A stretch of 6,711 bases of DNA, from contig JAOUIC010000099.1 of NCBI GenBank assembly GCA_029884275.1, forward strand, positions 1 to 6,711. Reading direction: 5' to 3'. Source of the DNA: Gemmatimonadota bacterium. GTDB taxonomy: Bacteria; Gemmatimonadota; Gemmatimonadetes; Gemmatimonadales; GWC2-71-9. Both the position numbers and the translations under genes were made by a program. The notes under the pieces were generated by a model. That model was not told the DNA's origin and did not search any database. It saw only the letters and a program-made list of their open reading frames with translations. Position 1 is the first letter of the stretch. Each line of letters begins with the position of its first letter. Positions 1 to 5,384 of the stretch are shown one piece after another.

Positions 1-561
1 GTAGCCGTGGCCGAGATGGAGTTCGACGGCGTCGAACCCGGCGCGTTTGGCGAGACCGGCGGCGTCGGCGAAGCTGGTGACGACACCGGCGATGTCGGCC
101 TCGCTCATCGCCCGGATCCACGGCAGCCCGCTCAAGGACCCATAGGCATTGAATGCCCGTGATGGTCCTGCTGGTGGGGGACCACCCGGTGCCCGGTACT
201 TGGTGAAGCCGCCGCAGTGGGTCAGTTGAAGGCTGGCGGCCCCGCCGTGACGATGCACCGCGTCCGTCAGCGGCTTGAGCCGCTCGACCTGATCCTCGTC
301 CATCAGGAGCTGCTCGGCGAAGGTGCGGCCGGCGCTGGCGACAGCGGCATAGGCGACCGTCGTGAGGCCGACCCCGCCTCGCGCCAGCTCGGCGTGATGC
401 TCGACCAGGGCAGGGCCGGCGCGGCCGGCCGGGGTCATGCCCTCGTAGGTCGCCGACTTGATGATCCGGTTGCGGAGCGGGAGGCCGGCGAGGCGAAAGG
501 GGGTGAATGCGCGACGCTCGGCCGGCGCGCCCGCGGCCTGGGTGGAGGGTTGCCCGCTCAC
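1..561 (-). CDS. Old yellow enzyme family NADH:flavin oxidoreductase, C-terminus cut by window edge
   Basis: This is an FMN-dependent ene-reductase/dienoyl-reductase type TIM barrel (Oxidored_FMN family), cytoplasmic, substrate unknown. I translated 187 codons from a GTG at 561 to the edge with no stop. Seen directly: a family-typical opening (F-R-L-A-G-L-P-L-R-N-R-I, residues 22-33), then K-S-A-T-Y-E-G-M (35-42), QLTHCGG (112-118), and GFDAVELHLGHGY (175-187), whose His182/His185 correspond to the family's paired substrate-binding residues. Intact members are about 350-400 aa, so roughly half is missing on the left. The GTG start is chosen because it overlaps the upstream SDR stop as GTGA (558-561), a usual translational-coupling arrangement, and because the N-terminal extension before the barrel is short. 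Family assignment is firm. Substrate, and whether a second iron-sulfur domain follows as in the 2,4-dienoyl-CoA reductase type, cannot be seen. Confidence 0.93.
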   Translation of the reverse strand, partial: MSGQPSTQAAGAPAERRAFTPFRLAGLPLRNRIIKSATYEGMTPAGRAGPALVEHHAELARGGVGLTTVAYAAVASAGRTFAEQLLMDEDQVERLKPLTDAVHRHGGAASLQLTHCGGFTKYRAPGGPPPAGPSRAFNAYGSLSGLPWIRAMSEADIAGVVTSFADAAGLAKRAGFDAVELHLGHGY

Positions 562-1391
562 GGCCTGGCGCGGACCAGTCCGCGGCGGCTGGCGGTGCGG
601 ACCAGCTGCGCCATGAACCAGCGGACCATCCAGGGGAAGGCGCGCTTGGTCAGGTCGAGCAGCACGCTGTCGAACTGGCCCCGGACCTCAGCGCGGTTGC
701 GCCGTACCCCGCGGATGATGCGGCGTGCCAGCTTGTCGGGGGATCCGCCGTGCCGGAGCTGAAGCTGGCCCAACCGCCCGGTCAGCGCCGGGTCGCGCGA
801 GCGGGCCGAAGCGAGGATCTGCGAGCTGGTGACGCCCGGCATCACGCAGGTGACGCCGATCCCGACGCTGTCGAGTTCGGCCCTGAGCGCCTCGGTGAAG
901 CCGCGCACCGCGAACTTGGTGGCGCAGTAGGGCGACTGGAACGGCATGCCGGCGAAGCCCGACATGCTCGCCACGTTGACGATGTGTCCGTTCCCGGACC
1001 GGCGGAGCAGGGGGAGGAACAGCTCGCAGCCGTACACCACTCCCCAGAAGTTCACCGCCACGATCCGCTCGAACTCCTCCGGCTCCAGATGCTCGAACAG
1101 GGAGTAGATGGTCACCCCGGCATTGTTGACCAGCACATCCACCCGGCCGTGCCGGGCGAGCACCTCGTCGCGTACCCCTTCGAGCACCTGGCGGTCGCCA
1201 ACGTCGGCGATGTGGCGAGACGCCGGCACTCCCATCGCGGCGACCTCCTGGTGCACGCCCTCGAGCCCCGCGTCGTCGAGGTCAACCAGCGCCAGGGCGC
1301 TGCCCTCCCGCGCGAACGCGAGCGACAGCGCCCGGCCGATGCCGCCGGCCGCGCCGGTGATGACCACCACTCGATCGCGCAGATCACGCAT
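558..1391 (-). CDS. Short-chain dehydrogenase/reductase (classical SDR)
   Basis: This is a 277-aa NAD(P)-dependent oxidoreductase with a Rossmann fold. Visible motifs: cofactor loop TGAAGGIG (12-19); Asp37 at the end of beta-2 (LVDLDD), a residue that in classical SDRs usually favours NAD(H) over NADP(H); NNAG (89-92); Asn114; and a catalytic set Ser142, Tyr155, Lys159 (YCATK). The core is followed by a basic, Arg-rich C-terminal extension of about 60 residues (DKLARRIIRGVRR from 219), as in SDRs annotated only as general oxidoreductases. The ATG at 1391 is the only reasonable start, since an in-frame TGA lies seven codons upstream; no strong Shine-Dalgarno is visible. It is the first gene of a unit with the downstream OYE-family gene, overlapping by four bases. 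Together they suggest sequential redox chemistry on a carbonyl/enone compound, but that is inference. The substrate is unknown. Confidence 0.95.
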   Translation of the reverse strand: MRDLRDRVVVITGAAGGIGRALSLAFAREGSALALVDLDDAGLEGVHQEVAAMGVPASRHIADVGDRQVLEGVRDEVLARHGRVDVLVNNAGVTIYSLFEHLEPEEFERIVAVNFWGVVYGCELFLPLLRRSGNGHIVNVASMSGFAGMPFQSPYCATKFAVRGFTEALRAELDSVGIGVTCVMPGVTSSQILASARSRDPALTGRLGQLQLRHGGSPDKLARRIIRGVRRNRAEVRGQFDSVLLDLTKRAFPWMVRWFMAQLVRTASRRGLVRARP

Positions 1392-1420
1392 GCGAGGAGG
1401 GTGCCTTGCTCATTCGTGGG

Positions 1421-1519
1421 CTAGTGCAGCGGTAGCGCCTTCGGGTCCATCCACAGGATCTCCCACTCGCGGCCGTCGGACTCTCTCACTGGAAGTTCGG
1501 CCGAGAATGTGGCAGGCAT
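1421..1519 (-). pseudogene. C-terminal remnant of a VOC/glyoxalase-fold protein
   Basis: A 32-codon minus-strand frame, ATG at 1519 and TAG at 1421-1423, ends in SDGREWEILWMDPKALPLH. The pattern D-G-x-x-W-E-x-x-W-M-D-P-x-A is what I know from the last beta strand of small VOC (glyoxalase/bleomycin-resistance/PhnB-like) proteins of about 130 aa. The eleven residues before it do not resemble the family, and an in-frame TGA sits two codons upstream of the ATG, so the first ~100 residues are absent. It lies 29 bases upstream of the SDR start and cannot be a working VOC enzyme. Alternatives are a chance short ORF or a leader peptide. The family call rests on about 16 residues. Confidence 0.45.
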
Positions 1520-1525
1520 GGCTCA

Positions 1526-1554
1526 ATCCAACCCGTGGGCAGGAACAGTGTCAA
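1526..1554 (-). promoter_or_regulatory. Possible sigma70-type promoter for the SDR-OYE unit
   Basis: On the minus strand a perfect TTGACA (1554-1549) is followed after 17 bases by TTGGAT (1531-1526), a poor -10 with 3 of 6 matches. It lies about 135 bases upstream of the SDR ATG, just ahead of the VOC remnant. The exact -35 and ideal spacing are suggestive; the weak -10 is not. It may equally be the old promoter context of whatever preceded the VOC scrap. Confidence 0.3.
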
Positions 1555-1579
1555 GGGAACCGGGGGGCTCGGCCGGCCG

Positions 1580-1846
1580 TCAGTCGGGGGCGCTGGCCAA
1601 CCGGCGTACCACGGCCTTGCGCAACTCCTCCAGCGTCAGCATCACGAGCGCGAACAGCCCAGCGAACAGCCAGACTTCGCTGCCGATCGGCGCGGTGCCG
1701 AAGGCGAGGTTGCCCCAGGATGTGTAGACGATCGCCAGGAGGAGCGCCAGTTCCGCCATGACGCCCCAGAGGATGGGAGGGTTGCCGAAGAGGCTGGTTG
1801 TGAACACCGAGTCGCGCGGGTGGCGGCAGAGGAAGACATTTCCCAC
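1580..1846 (-). pseudogene. C-terminal fragment of a cation-transporting P-type ATPase
   Basis: The last ~89 codons of a P-type cation ATPase (Cation_ATPase_C region, final membrane helices). The frame reads GNVFLCRHPRDSVF at the start, as in the family's intracellular loop (commonly QxGNVFxCR). It continues through two hydrophobic helices (LWGVMAELALLLAIVYTSW at about 27-45; EVWLFAGLFALVMLTL at about 57-72) and ends with the family's typical EELRKAVVRR tail and a TGA at 1580-1582. Intact enzymes are about 850-900 aa; the ATP-binding domain, the DKTG phosphorylation motif and the ion-binding helices are all missing. The frame stays open upstream of 1846, but the residues there (D-R-H-H-I-G-Q-G-N-P) no longer look like an ATPase, because that DNA encodes a DUF481-like protein on the opposite strand. 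A GTG at 1846 could formally start translation. I regard it as a dead 3' end left by a rearrangement. Ion specificity cannot be told. Confidence 0.75.
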
Positions 1847-2488
1847 CGGATTCCCCTGGCCGATGTGGTGGCGATCACCCGCATCAAGACGAGCAGTCCC
1901 TTCAATCGCATCGACGGCTATTTCGACTTCGGCTTCACCTATGCCAAGTCCAACCCAACAAGACCCTGCAGCTGACCTCGGCGCTCGAAGCGACCTACCT
2001 GCTCGAAGAGTGGGGCCTGTCCTTCAAGGGCGACATCCTCCCGCAGGACCAGGAGGGGGACGATGCCGAGGGCCCTACCCGCCGCTGGTCGGTCCAGCCG
2101 CGGGTGCAGCGCGACCTGTCCGGCACGTGGCTCCTGTACGCGCTGGCGCAGCTGCAGCAGAACCGCGAGCTCAACCTGCAGCTGCGTACCATGCTCTCGC
2201 CCGGAGCCGGGTACAACCTGTTCCGGACCAACGCGCATCAGGCCATCGCCTTCGTCGGCCTCGCGGCCCAGAATGAGCAGTACACCGACTCGACCACCGC
2301 CAGCGGCGAACGCGATGTGGACAGCTTCGCGGCCAGCCTGGGCGGGCAGTACCGGGCGTACCGCTACGACACCCCCGAACTCGATCTCACCCTCGGCTTC
2401 CGGCTCTCTACCGACAGCCGCCCCCCCCAGCGAGGACACCCCGGAGTCCGACTTCACGACCACCCTCTCGCTGTCCTGGAAGTTCTGA
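1847..2488 (+). pseudogene. DUF481-like outer-membrane beta-barrel protein, 5'-truncated with two frameshifts
   Basis: This is the only plus-strand coding signal in the window. Stitching three frame segments gives about 213 residues. The first reads RIPLADVVAITRIKTSS, then NRIDGYFDFGFTYAKSN. The second (KTLQLTSALEATYLL) runs from about 1957 to 2420. The third ends TTTLSLSWKF followed by TGA. Alternating polar/hydrophobic strands, the D-G-x-x-D-x-G-F-x-Y motif and a terminal aromatic Phe are typical of DUF481-type outer-membrane barrels. The signal peptide and N-terminal part (about 100+ residues in relatives) are missing, because homology begins exactly where the opposing ATPase fragment stops. 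Frameshift 1 is one base lost in AACCCAACAAG (1951-1960; the reading becomes N-P-N-K-T-L if one C is restored). Frameshift 2 is one base gained in an eight-C run (2421-2428). Codons between the shifts still look selected, so the damage is recent or is sequencing error. Family name is from pattern memory; barrel character is clearer than the exact family. Confidence 0.68.
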
Positions 2489-2528
2489 GCGGGGCTCTCC
2501 TCCGACGACGTCACCGATCGCGGCGGCG

Positions 2529-3272
2529 CTAGGCGGGATTCGTGGCGCGATAGATCTTCGTCGCCCAGAGCCAGCGGCTGCCCCGCTTCTGCAGTGTGAC
2601 CATGCCCCGCGCCATCAGGTCCTCCACCACGGCCCAGTGATTCAACAGCTCGCCGCCGAGCGGATACCACTGCTCGGTGATCAGTTCGACCCTGGCGAAC
2701 GACGACTCGGCCGCGCGCAGGATCTCCGCCTCGTGTGACAGCGTGAGCACCGGAAAGAAGATCTCGCCCCCGATCGTCAGGTGGCGTGGTGCCTGCTCGA
2801 GGATGGGGACGATCCAGCGGGTGCCGGACTCGCCGGCGTCGCTCCGGATCTGCGGCGGATACCAGCGGGACAGCCGGGCGACCGGCTCCGACATGCCGGC
2901 GACGTCGTCCACGATTACATCGAAGCGCCGGCCCGACCACGGCTCGAACAGGCTGCCCGCCCGGCACTCAATGGCGAGTCCGTGCCGCCCGGCGTTCTGT
3001 CGGGTCAGCGCGACGGCCTCCTCGCTGATGTCGGAGGCGGAGACCGCGGCGTCTGGCAGGATCAGCTTCTTCAGCACGACCGCCACCACCCCGCTTCCAC
3101 AACCGAGGTCCAGAGCGGAGGTCCAGTTCGGGTTCACCGACTTGCGCACCGCTGCGAGGAGCAGCGTTGTCGTGCTGGTGGGAACGAAAACGTTCTCGCT
3201 CGTCGCCACCACGATGCCCTCGGTGTCGCCGAAGTGCTTGTCCCTGTACTCGAAGGACTGTGACGCCTCCAT
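2529..3272 (-). CDS. Class I SAM-dependent methyltransferase, HemK/RsmC-like fold
   Basis: A complete 247-aa cytoplasmic methyltransferase. Motif I is LDLGCGSG (54-61), and the acidic end of beta-2 is Asp81 (SASDIS), which should bind the SAM ribose. The segment before motif I (FVPTSTTTLLLAAVRK, 29-44) matches the region seen in MTS-type RNA and protein methyltransferases. Where N6-adenine/glutamine enzymes carry NPPY, this protein has FDVIVDDVAGMSEP (117-130), so it is probably not one of those N-methyltransferases. A Trp-rich tail (SRWLWATKIYR, 232-242) closes the protein. The start at 3272 has a good Shine-Dalgarno, GGGAGGG (3287-3281), about 8 bases upstream. It starts 17 bases after the stop of the short ABM-like ORF, so the two were probably one transcript. 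It converges on the broken DUF481-like gene with 40 bases between stops and no clear terminator. Substrate unknown. Confidence 0.88.
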   Translation of the reverse strand: MEASQSFEYRDKHFGDTEGIVVATSENVFVPTSTTTLLLAAVRKSVNPNWTSALDLGCGSGVVAVVLKKLILPDAAVSASDISEEAVALTRQNAGRHGLAIECRAGSLFEPWSGRRFDVIVDDVAGMSEPVARLSRWYPPQIRSDAGESGTRWIVPILEQAPRHLTIGGEIFFPVLTLSHEAEILRAAESSFARVELITEQWYPLGGELLNHWAVVEDLMARGMVTLQKRGSRWLWATKIYRATNPA

Positions 3273-3289
3273 CGCCTTGCCCCTCCCGA

Positions 3290-3424
3290 TCAGTGGTAGG
3301 TGACCCGTTCGCGCGCCTCTGCGGCCTCGTAGTGGTTGCCGGGGAAGCTCTCAGTCCAAAGCAGCGTCTCGTCGGCGTTGGCATTGTCGGCAGTGGTCCA
3401 GCCGTGCCCGATGCGCTCAATCAT
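3290..3424 (-). pseudogene. Shortened antibiotic-biosynthesis-monooxygenase (ABM)-like ORF
   Basis: A 44-codon frame, ATG 3424 to TGA 3290-3292. The first 29 residues (MIERIGHGWTTADNANADE, then a segment ending in SFPG) match my recollection of the N-terminus of ABM-fold proteins (MI.RIWHGWTTPENADAYE.LLR.E..PGI). The last 15 residues, NHYEAAEARERVTYH, resemble the C-terminal end of the same family (roughly HYEVRxxxxY). Family members are about 100 aa, so an in-frame internal deletion of about 55-60 codons would explain what is seen. The beta strands and helices of the ferredoxin-like fold between these ends are absent, so activity is very unlikely. An in-frame TGA five codons before the ATG (3439-3437) rules out a longer start. 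It sits directly ahead of the methyltransferase gene and may still be transcribed with it. Alternative: a genuine small protein. Confidence 0.5.
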
Positions 3425-3822
3425 GGGTTGGTCGGGTCATATCCCCCCTCGCTGCGGCATCGGTTCGATTGTCCGCCTCTGCCTGTTCTCAACCTGACGA
3501 CGAAGACGCGGGAGGGCAATCCAGCACGGCGGCGCTCGAAGTTGCCGAGGCCACCGGGCTGTTTAAGGAGATATTCACACCGGGGATAAGTGGCGGTCAG
3601 TTCGGTGGAGGACCGGCGGTGCGGCGCGGTGCCTTGGCTTTGCTCTGTCGCCGTGCACCACCCGGTTGCCCCGCTTCATCATGGTCCCGGAGGGGAAGCC
3701 TCTGCGGCGCTCGCTGCTGACCTCATGAGCAGGGGAGGTCGTCGTCCTGCTCGAGTCGGTGTCGCCTCATGCCGAGTTCCGAGAGGCCGTCAGCAGACCA
3801 CTGATCGGTCCGCTTCCTGGCC
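3425..3822. other. 398-base interval with no supportable gene
   Basis: No frame here shows a recognisable protein. A plus-strand frame from a TTG at 3469 reads ACSQPDDEDAG and later EVAEATGLFKEIFTPG. It has a hint of a lipoprotein N-terminus followed by an FG-GAP/UnbV-like opening, but it has no ATG/GTG, its third codon positions become AT-rich, and it dissolves into Arg/Pro-rich noise after about 3600. The local AT-rich patch TTTAAGGAGATATTC (3562-3576) stands out against the GC-rich background and includes an AAGGAG ribosome-site-like core, with no start codon at a useful distance. The interval probably combines the upstream region of the ABM/methyltransferase unit with degraded sequence. 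Confidence 0.5.
3787..3808 (-). terminator. Weak hairpin after the membrane-protein gene
   Basis: CCGTCAG (3787-3793) pairs with CTGATCGG (3801-3808) with one bulged base and a 7-base loop. It lies 14 bases beyond the minus-strand stop at 3823. No T run follows it in the direction of transcription, so it is at best an imperfect intrinsic terminator. Confidence 0.2.
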
Positions 3823-4761
3823 TCACCGCGGGCCCGGTCGCCCCTCGCCGGTCAGCCGCCGGGTCAGTTCCGGCGTCACTCCCTCGAGCCACTGGCGATA
3901 GGCGGGGATCAGGCTGCTCCGGAACCGCCAGTTGCGCGCATGTCGGAGGATCAGCGCGGTCAGGCCGAGCGGGACGAGGGCGAGGAGGCCGGCGACGGCC
4001 GCCACCGTCAGCAGCGTGCTCATGGGAAGCCAGCCCTCCGGCACTCCGGTCCCGGTCACCAACCGAGCCACGGCCACAAACCCCAGCATCCCGCCCCCCG
4101 TGCCGATGGCGGTGGTAAGGAGCCAGGACGGGAACTTCGCGATGGCGTGGGCGCGGTGGAGCCCCGCGTCGCCGAAGGTGGACAGGCCGGCGCTGGCGTG
4201 ATTGTACGCCATCAGCCCATCCCACTTCCCTTTTCCGGTCGACCGCCACAGCAGCGTCACGATGTGACCAGGGCGGGTCTCGAACCCGGCGTCCGTCAGC
4301 TCCCAGGCTTCCTCCTTTCCGTCCAGACTCCTGACCCAGAGCCGCGCCTTCCGGGTGGTCGTGGTGGTGGCATGGACCTGCCCCGGGGTGTGGAGCACCT
4401 GATCGCCATGGACCGAGACGGAGCCCGGCGTACTGCTCACCGAGACGTTCGTTTCGGTCCAGGTCTTCTCCTCCAGCACCACGCCCGAAGTGTCCGCCAC
4501 CTCGTACGACCGGCCCAGCACCCTGACGGTCCGGAGCGGGGGTGGGAGCTTCGCCGGGTCGCTGGTGGTGCCGCCGGCTGGCGTGCGGCGCCAGCCGAGA
4601 AAGGCCACCCCGAGCGGCACCAGCGACATGACGACCGCCGTGGTGGCCCAGATCGGAAGGGCTACGACGCGCATGTTCTGGATCAGCCGGTCCAGTTCAT
4701 CGGGTTGCTGGGCCAGGTGCAGGAAAGCCGCCGAGATCCCGAGGAGGACAGGATGATTCAT
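3823..4761 (-). CDS. Membrane protein of unknown function, three predicted helices around a soluble domain
   Basis: A 312-aa protein that I do not recognise with confidence. Layout: a short N-terminal amphipathic stretch (1-30); a hydrophobic helix at about 32-56 (VALPIWATTAVVMSLVPLG); a soluble domain of about 150 residues (about 60-208); two more helices at about 212-236 and 247-273; and a basic tail of about 40 residues. The soluble part has two beta-rich segments. VVLEEKTWTETNVSVSS (94-110) is followed by a Ser/Thr/Gly-rich linker with a TTTTT run (132-136), then ARLWVRSLDGKEEAWEL and RPGHIVTLLWR. This layout recalls uncharacterised bacterial membrane proteins with a 'VxSxxxxETxVSxxG ... 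W ... R-x-G-H' pattern, so I take it as a real, conserved-type gene. The ATG at 4761 has no strong Shine-Dalgarno, but a promoter-like site lies just upstream. There is no enzymatic motif. It is separated from the GNAT gene by 81 bases. Confidence 0.82.
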   Translation of the reverse strand: MNHPVLLGISAAFLHLAQQPDELDRLIQNMRVVALPIWATTAVVMSLVPLGVAFLGWRRTPAGGTTSDPAKLPPPLRTVRVLGRSYEVADTSGVVLEEKTWTETNVSVSSTPGSVSVHGDQVLHTPGQVHATTTTTRKARLWVRSLDGKEEAWELTDAGFETRPGHIVTLLWRSTGKGKWDGLMAYNHASAGLSTFGDAGLHRAHAIAKFPSWLLTTAIGTGGGMLGFVAVARLVTGTGVPEGWLPMSTLLTVAAVAGLLALVPLGLTALILRHARNWRFRSSLIPAYRQWLEGVTPELTRRLTGEGRPGPR

Positions 4762-4789
4762 GCGATCCGTTTCGAGGGCAGGAGCCCTG

Positions 4790-4817
4790 ATTCTACCGGT
4801 GGCCGTCGCGGGCGCAA
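4790..4817 (-). promoter_or_regulatory. Candidate promoter for the membrane-protein gene
   Basis: On the minus strand TTGCGC (4817-4812) and TAGAAT (4795-4790; 5 of 6 matches to TATAAT) are 16 bases apart, in the 81-base gap between the GNAT stop and the membrane-protein ATG at 4761. A start site near 4783 would leave a leader of about 20 bases. TAGAAT is unusual in such GC-rich DNA, which supports the call; the -35 is weak (3 of 6). Confidence 0.42.
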
Positions 4818-4842
4818 GCCGGGCCCCGTCGAGGTGCCTGCC

Positions 4843-5307
4843 TCACACAAGCGGGAAGATGATCTCCATGTAGACGTCGGCTCTGGCGTACTCGGTATGA
4901 CCGGGGAGTGGGCGATGGACGAACCCCAACCGCCGGTAGAGCCGGATGGCCCCGGCCAGGCTGCTGTTGGTGAGCAGGAAGATCGACTCGGCTTCCTGGC
5001 TCCGGGCCCACTCGATGACCGCCTCGCCCAGCGTGAAGCCGACGCCCTGGCCCTGGTGGCTGGTCGCGACCGCCATCTTGGCAAGCTCGTATCGCCTCGG
5101 GGCGGTCAGGATCGCGGCGACCGTCCCAACCGGAATGCCGCCGTCGAGCGCGAAGAGGATCTGTCCGCCGGCGTCGATGATCGAGGCCTGCGGATTGCTG
5201 AGGACCTTCAAGTCCGCCGGCTCGAGGGTGAAGAGCTGCTCGATCCACGCCCGATTCAAGTCGGCAAAGGCCGTGGCGAGCGCGGAATCAAACGGGACGA
5301 TCTGCAC
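4843..5307 (-). CDS. GNAT family N-acetyltransferase
   Basis: An acetyl-CoA-dependent acetyltransferase of 154 aa, the usual size for a single GNAT domain. Visible: beta-4 ELAKMAV (74-80) leading to the acetyl-CoA pyrophosphate loop QGQGVG (85-90; the family's Q/R-x-x-G-x-G/A); the Asn114 region LLTNSSL; LYRRLGF (123-129); and TEYARADVYME (139-149) at the C-terminus. The frame is open back to an ATG at 5424, but the 39 extra residues are Arg/Pro-rich with no domain match and would overlap the preceding gene by 40 bases. I therefore chose the GTG at 5307, which immediately precedes the natural domain start QIVPFDSALATAF. No good Shine-Dalgarno is seen for either start. The acceptor substrate cannot be inferred; relatives of this type are annotated only as GNATs. 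It probably shares a transcript with the upstream unknown gene (77-base gap). Confidence 0.9.
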   Translation of the reverse strand: MQIVPFDSALATAFADLNRAWIEQLFTLEPADLKVLSNPQASIIDAGGQILFALDGGIPVGTVAAILTAPRRYELAKMAVATSHQGQGVGFTLGEAVIEWARSQEAESIFLLTNSSLAGAIRLYRRLGFVHRPLPGHTEYARADVYMEIIFPLV

Positions 5308-5384
5308 GGCGTCTGCTGGAGAGCGGGGAGATGGAAGGCGTCTGACCGTTGCGTCGGCGCACGCACTGAATCGGGGCCCCTGCC

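Noticed and set aside
1415..1464. tRNA-like D-arm (TAGTGCAGCGGTAGCGCC) followed by TTCGGGTCC and a distant CCCAC that could pair with GTGGG
   Set aside because: The D-arm pairs well, but no anticodon stem follows, the T-arm is absent and the span is only about 50 bases. The same bases encode the VOC C-terminal remnant on the other strand.
1567..1582. CGGCCGGCCG palindrome just downstream of the ATPase remnant as a terminator or site-specific recombination site
   Set aside because: It is a self-complementary GC string with no loop or T run, and such strings are common in this base composition.
2421..2428. Eight-C tract as an active phase-variation switch or programmed frameshift
   Set aside because: The gene also lacks its 5' end and has a second frameshift, so a working switch is unlikely; homopolymer error or decay is simpler.
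3469..3600. Possible N-terminus of a lipoprotein or FG-GAP/UnbV-like protein on the plus strand
   Set aside because: Only about 35 residues are suggestive, the start would be TTG, the lipobox is poor, third codon positions turn AT-rich and no continuation follows.
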